Origin: Tieghemiomyces parasiticus
Taxonomy: Eukaryota > Kickxellomycota > Dimargaritomycetes > Dimargaritales > Dimargaritaceae
Length of the DNA: 13,627 bases
Assembly (NCBI GenBank): GCA_027575765.1
Contig: JANBPT010001138.1
Coordinates: 1-13,627, forward strand
Direction: 5' to 3'
Shown here: in pieces, positions 7,696 to 13,627 of the stretch
Layout of the letters: each line of letters starts with the position of its first letter
Numbering within the stretch: the stretch's first letter is position 1
Notes under the pieces: model-generated
The model's database searches: none
What the model was told of the DNA's origin: nothing
The model's input: only the letters and a program-made list of their open reading frames with translations
Program-made: the position numbers and the translations under genes

Positions 7696-8484
7696 GCCAC
7701 ACCTCAAACAAAGCGGCTCTGCCATTGCCGGCCTCGGGCTTGGACCACAACTGGTTGTCTCGTTTTCATTTTCTAGCCAGCTACGGCCCTACCGTCTATC
7801 CCATCTCCTGGCCTTTCCACTCTCTTTATTTCGTCCGACCGGCACTCGCCACCCGCCCTGCTCTGCTTGACCTCCTCTCGTCCCAAGTACCCCCGACCTA
7901 GTTTCTATAACCTACGGCTGCGCTGCCCGCCGTCTCTTCAACTCTTCGCTTTTGTCTTACTTAGGTTTACACAACACTTGCCTAGAGTCCGCCTCCCACC
8001 ACGCCTCACTCATTCACGTCTGCCGGTCAAGCCACAGCCCCAACTGAGTTTTGTACCCCAAACGCGTCCAAAGCCGCCACCTCCACTCTTACCGTCCACG
8101 TCGCTGGTCACCTGAAGCGCCAGCCGAGACTGCAACCGCCGCCCCTCCTTGCCTTGCCTAGCCAAGCGAGTCAGCCCTATTCTGCGCTCATTGAAGCCCC
8201 CTAGTCCCGCTGTCGTCGGTCGTTTATTCGAGTCTCTCTTTGTCCGTTCCCTTTCCGGCACCTTAGACACGCCAGTTGCGAATTCCCAGTTTGCAGTCAT
8301 CCACGTCCCGCCCTCGCTGCCATCTAGAGTCCTCCGCATCAAGCCCCTCCCCCCCCCTGCATTCCATCGTCTTCTCATCGCCCGACCGTGGCTACCGCCC
8401 CTACGCTTGTAATTCTTGCTCCCTAGGTTCCAACCACCTAACCCTACCCCGCCAACTTACCCACCTTTCCACCTAGTCTATACC
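7696..8484 (+). promoter_or_regulatory. Pyrimidine-rich, ATG-free region upstream of the OSBP-like start; probable promoter and leader
   Basis: No ATG occurs on the plus strand in the 789 nt between 7693 and the chosen start at 8485, and the strand is strongly C/T-rich. This is what a long transcribed leader that avoids upstream starts would look like. No TATA box is seen. The last 76 nt contain an intron-like set: GTAATT at 8409, CTAAC at 8438-8442, a C/T tract and TAG at 8474-8476. Confidence 0.5.
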
Positions 8485-9915
8485 ATGTCAAACGTCGCCC
8501 ACAGCCCTGAGAACCACGAGGTAGCCGCCTCCGAGGCCCTCGGCAAGCTCAAGCTGACCGACACCGATAGCGCCGTGTTGACAGACACGCCGGCTGTGCC
8601 GTACGTCCAGGAGGGCGACGAGCCCGCGGCCGGCGGTCAGGACATTGAGAAGTCGCGGTTCGCCGCCTTGTGGGGTATCCTTCACAAACTGGTGGGCGTC
8701 AAGGACTTTGTTAGCATGCGCATTTCCCTCCCAGCCGAACTGTTAGACCCTGTACCCAACCTCGAGCACTGGAACTACATGGAACGTCCCGACTATTTCG
8801 CCCGCCTGTCCGACCCGGAGGACCCCGTCGACCGTATGCTAGGCGTAGCTGCCTGGTGGTTCACTAAGGACCTTAAGTACGTGCACCACAAGCTCAAAAA
8901 GCCCTATAACTCCATCTTGGGCGAACAGTTCCTGTGCTACTGGCTGGTTGACGATACGGCAGGGGCGGCTACCAATGGCGTGCGGTCTAGCGCCGAGTCG
9001 TCCGGCAGCCAGGTCGGATCCGAAGTGGACGTGGCTAGCACCACCGTGGTCGATGGGGCCGGACCGGCCCGTCGTAGCGACGCCGGTAAGCGGCGGGTTG
9101 AGTACATCACGGAGCAAGTGTCTCACCACCCGCCCATCTCGGCGTACCACTACCGCTGCCTCGAGAAGGACATTCACGCCACGGGGCTGGACCACATCTG
9201 CGCCAAGTTCACCGGGACATCCATCAAGGTGGAGCCCGGGGAGCGCGCCAAGGGCCTATACCTGCGCCTCGGACAGCGTGACAATGAGGAGTACGTCCTG
9301 ACCCACCCCACGGGCAATGTCACCGGGTTCCTGCGCGGCCAGCTGGCCGTCCAAGTTTCCGATTCGAGCGTCATCACGTGCGCCAAGACCGGCCTGGCCC
9401 TGTATATTTCGTACAAGGAGGAGCGGTGGTTTGGCAAGGCCAAGCACGCCATCGAGGGCAAACTGTTTCGCTACGACCCGAATAGTACCAAGTCACCCAG
9501 TCCGGACCGTCTAAAGTTTACCGATATCCCCAAGGCCCAGGTCCTGGCCACCCTCGAGGGCAGCTGGCGCGGGCAAATCCACGTGCGCCGGACGACGGCC
9601 GCGACGGGCCGAAAATCATCGGACCCACAGCTCCTCGTTGATATGGAGTCCATCCAGTCCCTCCCCAAACAGGTCAAACCACTCGAAAGCCAGGGGGAGC
9701 TGGAATCACGCAAGGTGTGGGCTGACGTGACCACCAATATTCTGGCCGGAAAATTCTCCGCCGCCACCAAGGCCAAACATGCTATCGAGGACCGTCAACG
9801 TGCCAAAGCTAACGAGGCCAAGAAGGTTAACCGTGAGTTCCAGCCCGAGTTTTTCGACTTCCACCCGGATGATGACTGCCGGCCCATCCTTAAGGAACGG
9901 TCATTTAACTTGTAA
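8485..9915 (+). CDS. Oxysterol-binding protein homologue (Osh4/Kes1-like), 476 residues
   Basis: A cytosolic lipid-transfer protein of the OSBP/ORP family, which in yeast exchanges sterol for PI4P between membranes. The ORP domain fills the protein from about residue 60, with no PH or ankyrin domain, as in Osh4. The signature EQVSHHPP is at 210-217 and the lid-side KKPYNSILGE at 138-147. The C-terminal PLESQGELESRKVW region (399-412) matches Osh4's PLEEQ...ESRKAW. The PI4P contacts K139, H214, H215, K431, E435 and R439 are all present by position. A Ser/Gly/acidic insert at about 155-205 separates the two conserved motifs and lengthens the protein over Osh4's 434 residues. ATG 8485 was chosen because it is the first ATG; upstream in-frame codons (from 8416) lie in the C/T-rich leader. 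Sterol versus other lipid cargo cannot be decided here. Confidence 0.96.
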   Translation: MSNVAHSPENHEVAASEALGKLKLTDTDSAVLTDTPAVPYVQEGDEPAAGGQDIEKSRFAALWGILHKLVGVKDFVSMRISLPAELLDPVPNLEHWNYMERPDYFARLSDPEDPVDRMLGVAAWWFTKDLKYVHHKLKKPYNSILGEQFLCYWLVDDTAGAATNGVRSSAESSGSQVGSEVDVASTTVVDGAGPARRSDAGKRRVEYITEQVSHHPPISAYHYRCLEKDIHATGLDHICAKFTGTSIKVEPGERAKGLYLRLGQRDNEEYVLTHPTGNVTGFLRGQLAVQVSDSSVITCAKTGLALYISYKEERWFGKAKHAIEGKLFRYDPNSTKSPSPDRLKFTDIPKAQVLATLEGSWRGQIHVRRTTAATGRKSSDPQLLVDMESIQSLPKQVKPLESQGELESRKVWADVTTNILAGKFSAATKAKHAIEDRQRAKANEAKKVNREFQPEFFDFHPDDDCRPILKERSFNL

Positions 9916-10363
9916 AAGTTCTTGACCGTTCTCCAATGGCCCCGCGACTTATCGGGTTCGTCGTGGCATTGATGAGAGCCAAGGGGAATAACTACCCAGC
10001 AAACGCCTCTCTGGCCACGCCGACTTTTCTCTTTTCTATATATTTTGCTGTTTCTCTCCCTATATCATCACTATTGTCCCATCTTTCATTATCCTGCGTC
10101 ATCTCCCGCTCTGCTGATCATTATACTATCACTACAAACTCAATTTACTCGGTTTTTTATCTGGTGCACCCCTCCCCGTTCACTACTTGATTTTTGCGGT
10201 AATCCCTGTACCTCACTGCACTTTTTGTACGCTTCCATCATTTCGACACTCTCACTCCGTGCAATGGCTTCACTTCCCTGCGTCAACTCCTCCCCCCTCT
10301 TTTTTTTTACCCTCGTAGAATCGTCACCGTGTTGCCCACCATTTGCCAAAGGGTAACTTTACA

Positions 10364-10381
10364 ATATATATATATATATAT
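10364..10381 (+). repeat. (AT)9 microsatellite
   Basis: Nine perfect AT units in non-coding DNA downstream of the OSBP-like gene. AT/TA tracts can also act in 3'-end formation. Confidence 0.9.
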
Positions 10382-11372
10382 CATCCTATGTTCACTGCAG
10401 CTGGCCACCTTTATGAATACCCCAGTAGAGCGAGTGGCACGGCTATCGCCTCCATCGTAACCTAGGGTTTTCAACATACTTCATATGGTCCAATGTCGAC
10501 CAGGTTGTACAGATAGGGGATACCCACCGCCGTCTGCCAATAATTGTAACCACAACAGTGCTTGATCTGGACAAATTAGGGGGAGGGGAGGGATTAACAC
10601 GAAGATGGAGCAAACGCCTGGCCTCTTTGTACTCGTGTCGCCCAGATGTTTCGCTGGGCTTTTGACTCCTAGAGTACGTAGAGTGTTTTCTAGTCCGTAG
10701 TCGGCAACATGTTTATTCCATACCCGATTCCTAAGGTAGGTCGGCCACATTATAGCTTGGACTTAATTAGCCCTCTGTAAAAATTGATGGGACCGTACTT
10801 GGATGCTCTAGTCAACGACCTCTCTAGGGCATAAGTGGTAGATATTAAAATAATTATTATTACTTATCCGCGATCAGCGAAGGTACAGCGCTTATCTGTC
10901 AACAACGTACATGAGTCCTACCTCCCCCCTCTCGAGATAAATACCACTGGGTAAACCTTAAACTATTGACACCATTAGATCCGACTACTGCTTCGTACGA
11001 CTGTAGTGTAGCCACTACGGAGTGCCGAATATCTTTGGCGCTTCCAACTCTTAATTCTTCAAAGCCCGACGGGTCCAGATTCAGTCCAGTCCGCCGGTGA
11101 GCGATCGGTAGGAGCATAGTCAAGTTGAGGGAGCTCAGGTATAAACCGGCGGGAAAGTGAATGAATCGGTTAACTTGGCCATCCGTCAAGGTGGTACAGT
11201 ATTCCCAGCGTTCATTTCCCTCTACTCAACCTTCTCTTTTCGTTTTTTTTTCTTTTCTCGTCTTGGCCTGTTCATCTGTACGATCTAAATAAACCGATGA
11301 CTACGTTGATGTACTGATGTAACCCTGGGCTTTTCCAAACCCGTTGCGCGGTCATGCACCGCCCTTTTTTCC

Positions 11373-11384
11373 GGGGGGGGGGGG
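11373..11384 (+). repeat. Homopolymer run of 12 G
   Basis: Twelve consecutive G residues preceded by a short T6 run, in non-coding sequence. Confidence 0.9.
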
Positions 11385-11583
11385 AGACACTCACCTATTC
11401 GCTTTACGTCTTTGCTGACAAGTGTCTTTGGGAAAATGTGTACTACCCGGTGGCGTTTACTCTCGCCTTTCACACTGTGTCGCTCCGGTGGGCAGTTGTA
11501 TCATCCCAGAGCAGGATGGAGCCAGTATAGGGGGGAGAGGACGTAGGAGAAGGAAGGATAGGCCATTTCGGCGAATGGACCTT

Positions 11584-11590
11584 TATATAG
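11584..11590 (+). promoter_or_regulatory. TATA box (TATATAG) of the 416-residue secreted protein gene
   Basis: TATATAG lies about 192 nt upstream of ATG 11782. An ATG at 11598 would fall before a start site placed about 30 nt downstream of the TATA. From 11601 to 11781 there is no ATG, and the leader carries a (TC)9 tract, typical of fungal core promoters. Confidence 0.55.
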
Positions 11591-11641
11591 GGCAGCCATG
11601 GCTGACCACCATCAGGAAATTGGTATTCCGCTCTAGCCTTA

Positions 11642-11659
11642 TCTCTCTCTCTCTCTCTC
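11642..11659 (+). repeat. (TC)9 microsatellite in the leader or promoter of the 416-residue protein gene
   Basis: Nine TC units about 55 nt downstream of the TATA box and 120 nt before the ATG. C/T tracts at this place mark transcription start regions in many fungi. Confidence 0.85.
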
Positions 11660-11781
11660 GCCATTCTGCGAGCTCTTTGGCCCTTAAGTTGACTGAACCA
11701 GTCGGGCCATCCTACTAGTCCTCCTGATAATTATCACCCTATTAATTACATAGAGGCTGCAACTGGTATTTGCTATCGACC

Positions 11782-13032
11782 ATGACACGCTTACGCTCAG
11801 TGACAATCTTCGTAATTCTAGTACAGGCGGCCTCTTCCCTATGTGGCACAAGAGCTGCACCGACGGATACCAACCACGGCAAGCGATCTCCAGTTACCGG
11901 GGTCGACGAAGAGGATCAGTACCCGCGGATGGGCAAACCCGTCGAATCGACCTACTCGAGTCACTCTCAGCTGGTCGCTTCCTTGCACGATTTACTACCC
12001 AAACTTGAACCAAGCACTTCGGATACCACCATCAATGCCGCGTTATTGCCCGCCAAAACCTCTCCGCCGTCATTGCCTCAGCCATCGCCGCCGCAAACCG
12101 CCAACCAATCCCCGCTGTTTGCGAAGTTCAACCGTTTACTGGCCGATGTAGATCCCATGGCCGTTCGTAAACAGGCGGTGGCAAACCTCAACAAGGCCCT
12201 AACCGCCATCCCCCTCAGTATCTTTGACACCGACGGGGACCACGCCGAGCCCAGCATCACGGCTGCCGTCCTGAACGAGGTCACAGCTTGGGATCGTCAA
12301 CTCAATGAGTTCTCTGGTCAGTTTATCGAGGACCTGAATGGATTTTTCGCGTTGACCAACGCCATTGACCCGTTGCCATTTAACACGTTCACTCAAGCCG
12401 CACTAAGGGGTAAAGACAGGAAGGACAAGGAGGCCCTGCGGAAGGCCATGATGGTCACCCGTAAAGAAAACTACGCGAGAATCCTCTACGACCACCATCA
12501 TGATATCCACCAAATGGTTGATAGGGTAAAAACCTATGACACTCTCGTCCAGGAATTTCGCCTGTTCCTCCATGACGATGTGGTCCGCCTGGTGGAACGG
12601 AGATTCAATATCCGTATCGACCGGTCGCTACTCATCGCCCCTGATGACGCCAGCTTTGCCGCTATCGTAGAACAACGCCGATTTGATCCCATGATGGTCC
12701 GTGGGGAGTCCACCCGCCATAGTGCCGGGCTTGCCTCTGGGGAGGGGGCGAATTTGTACGACGCCTTTCTGCGCTCTACAACCGCGGAGTCGATGCAGTG
12801 GTATACCGATAGTTGGCGGCGCGGGGTACGTCTAAACTCCATCACCAACCACGTGTACCTGCAGATCAAGCCGTTGTTAAATAAGCACCCGATCCGGAAG
12901 GTGAGCCCGGTGTTTGATGTTTACTATTCGATAGTATTTAGACCTTTCAAGCGAGCGACTGAGTCTCGCCCTACGGGTCGTCCCGCGAAGCAGCTGCGGA
13001 GGGAGCCGCACTTGGGGGACCGGGTGGAGTGA
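11782..13032 (+). CDS. Orphan secreted protein, 416 residues, cysteine-free when mature
   Basis: I do not recognise the family. Residues 1-25 form a signal peptide (R3, R5, core VTIFVILVQAAS, likely cleavage near A25-A26). A KR pair at 34-35 soon after is a probable Kex2 site that would remove a short pro-segment. Residues 36-115 look disordered and Ser/Pro-rich (Pro cluster 95-104). From about 116 to 390 the sequence has the mixed charged and hydrophobic pattern of a helical globular domain, with a His-rich D237-HHH-D241-I-H243 patch. The tail from 391 is Arg/Pro-rich and basic. The only cysteine (C21) is in the signal peptide. ATG 11782 was chosen because the open frame upstream holds only a TTG and the signal peptide starts here. 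A TATATGTATATG tract at 13049-13060 resembles yeast-type 3'-end elements. It converges on the complex I gene. Confidence 0.85.
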   Translation: MTRLRSVTIFVILVQAASSLCGTRAAPTDTNHGKRSPVTGVDEEDQYPRMGKPVESTYSSHSQLVASLHDLLPKLEPSTSDTTINAALLPAKTSPPSLPQPSPPQTANQSPLFAKFNRLLADVDPMAVRKQAVANLNKALTAIPLSIFDTDGDHAEPSITAAVLNEVTAWDRQLNEFSGQFIEDLNGFFALTNAIDPLPFNTFTQAALRGKDRKDKEALRKAMMVTRKENYARILYDHHHDIHQMVDRVKTYDTLVQEFRLFLHDDVVRLVERRFNIRIDRSLLIAPDDASFAAIVEQRRFDPMMVRGESTRHSAGLASGEGANLYDAFLRSTTAESMQWYTDSWRRGVRLNSITNHVYLQIKPLLNKHPIRKVSPVFDVYYSIVFRPFKRATESRPTGRPAKQLRREPHLGDRVE

Positions 13033-13048
13033 AGATGAGTTGGTCTGG

Positions 13049-13060
13049 TATATGTATATG
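13049..13060 (+). terminator. TATATGTATATG, yeast-type 3'-end efficiency element
   Basis: The element lies 17 nt past the TGA of the 416-residue protein gene. It contains overlapping TATGTA/TATATG units that resemble the TAYRTA and TATATA efficiency elements of yeast mRNA 3' ends. No clear AATAAA was found nearby. Confidence 0.35.
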
Positions 13061-13434
13061 TGTGGGTGTGGAGGGGGGAGAGAGGGCGCTACGAAACTTG
13101 ATATTATTATTGCCCCTGCCCGACTAACATTTGCCTGCTTAGACACAACCATTGGCAATCAACATGGGTAAAATAAACTAGGTTGTAACTTTGCCATGAT
13201 TGCGATCACCTAAGCCGATTCTAAAATGATACGCCTCTATCGCGGTTCCAGCGCTGTGCGTCTATTATTATTATTTTAAAATAGATTTACTGAGCGTACC
13301 TTTTGAAGCGGAAGAGCGGGTGCCATTCGCGGGAACCAGCGACAGCAAGTCGCGGTTATGCTTTGCTGGGTACGAACCATCTAATAAACGACGTCCCTCC
13401 TCCCATTATCGGCTACGCTCGCTGCTGACAACTT
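13061..13434. other. Convergent intergenic spacer
   Basis: About 370 nt between the convergent ends of the secreted protein gene and the complex I subunit gene. It holds an ATT-rich tract (about 13262-13276) that may carry 3'-end signals for the minus-strand gene. No gene or RNA was recognised. Confidence 0.6.
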
Positions 13435-13627
13435 TTACAGATCCTTGCGCACACCGAACCCGGGGCCCGTGGGCTCCTCGGTAAGGGAAGTGAGTCCGCC
13501 GACGGGCTCGCACGTCTTGCGCTCCCCACTCATGGGGCCCGGTGGCGGGAGGTTGCCAGCCCGGACGGCGTCGATGAGCTTCGTGACGGACCGCGGGGTC
13601 AGGTCCTCATAGTAGTCATCATTGACG
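13435..13627 (-). CDS. NDUFV2: Mitochondrial complex I 24-kDa subunit, C-terminal 63 residues (partial)
   Basis: The C-terminus of the NADH:ubiquinone oxidoreductase 24-kDa subunit (NDUFV2, nuo-24 in Neurospora), part of the NADH-oxidising N-module in the mitochondrial matrix arm. The visible residues begin [11 protein letters not shown] and include [23 protein letters not shown] and the terminal [10 protein letters not shown]. They align end to end with the C-terminus of known family members (INDNYYEDLT..., [20 protein letters not shown]). The [2Fe-2S] cysteines lie upstream and are outside the window. The gene reads leftwards, stops at 13435-13437 and is truncated by the window's right end, so its start, targeting peptide and introns are not visible. 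No defect is seen. One difference from animal proteins is GPMSGE in place of GPRSGR before the CEP motif. Confidence 0.93.
   Translation of the reverse strand, partial: VNDDYYEDLTPRSVTKLIDAVRAGNLPPPGPMSGERKTCEPVGGLTSLTEEPTGPGFGVRKDL

Larger units (their letters stand above)
9916..11580. other. Intergenic region after the OSBP-like gene; simple repeats, no recognised gene
   Basis: The first 350 nt are pyrimidine-rich on the plus strand and probably include the OSBP-like 3' UTR. They contain TATATAT at about 10037 and a 30-codon ORF at 10264-10356. A perfect (AT)9 run lies at 10364-10381. From 10400 to 11580 there are only overlapping short frames on both strands (for example 10481-10750 and 10899-11189 minus) without motifs, plus a T-rich tract near 11245 and a 12-G run at 11373. 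Confidence 0.55.

Noticed and set aside
7072..7776. ORFs of up to 188 codons on both strands in the GC-rich stretch before the OSBP-like gene
   Set aside because: Mutually overlapping, with no recognisable motif. The longest includes a Thr-His run that merely reads the (TG)8 repeat.
8416..8484. Extended N-terminus of the OSBP-like protein from 8416
   Set aside because: The extension begins at a non-ATG codon and runs through C/T-rich leader giving a Pro/Thr-rich peptide. ATG 8485 is the first ATG and is followed by ordinary coding sequence.
10481..11189. Minus-strand ORFs of 89 and 96 codons
   Set aside because: No recognised domain. The 96-codon frame depends on a TTG start. No promoter-like leader was seen for either.
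1..13627. CRISPR arrays, insertion sequences, viral or plasmid genes
   Set aside because: No regularly spaced repeats, transposase motifs or terminal inverted repeats with target duplications were seen. The window reads as ordinary eukaryotic chromosome.

Overview
The window looks like nuclear DNA from a filamentous or early-diverging fungus. The evidence is a GT-AG spliced gene, TATA boxes with C/T-rich ATG-free leaders, widely spaced single genes rather than operons, secreted proteins with Kex2-like dibasic sites, a mitochondrial complex I subunit gene, and an Osh4/Kes1-type sterol/PI4P carrier. I cannot fix the lineage. Compact GC-rich genes separated by 1-2 kb gaps would fit a zoopagomycote or mucoromycote, but that is inference.

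Layout, left to right. (1) On the minus strand, a 77-residue small secreted protein (203-436) has its own TATA box and a poly(A) signal. (2) After about 1.7 kb of unexplained sequence, a plus-strand gene (2479-2985) encodes a 168-residue secreted Gly/Tyr/Asp repeat protein, with a TATA box at 2327 and an ATTAAA signal at 3116. (3) An AT-richer gap (2986-4840) holds an inverted repeat, a TATA-headed 27-codon hydrophobic ORF and a G-run, but no recognisable gene. (4) A cinnamyl-alcohol/ADH6-type zinc alcohol dehydrogenase (5045-6283) is split by one 162-nt intron. (5) A 1.4 kb gap leads into a roughly 790-nt pyrimidine-rich, ATG-free stretch before an oxysterol-binding protein homologue of 476 residues (8485-9915). 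(6) A 1.9 kb gap with simple repeats follows. (7) A 416-residue orphan secreted protein lies at 11782-13032 on the plus strand. (8) Convergent to it, the right edge holds the C-terminal 63 codons of the complex I 24-kDa subunit (NDUFV2/nuo-24) on the minus strand, cut by the window end.

The genes do not form a pathway. Three (ADH, OSBP homologue, NDUFV2) are recognisable housekeeping or metabolic genes. The other three encode secreted proteins that I cannot assign to a family. Two of these, the 77-residue and 168-residue proteins, are divergently transcribed neighbours and share an E-P-G-L motif close after the predicted signal-peptide cleavage site. That pair is the best candidate for something undescribed here. 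All calls come from reading the sequence; no search was run.
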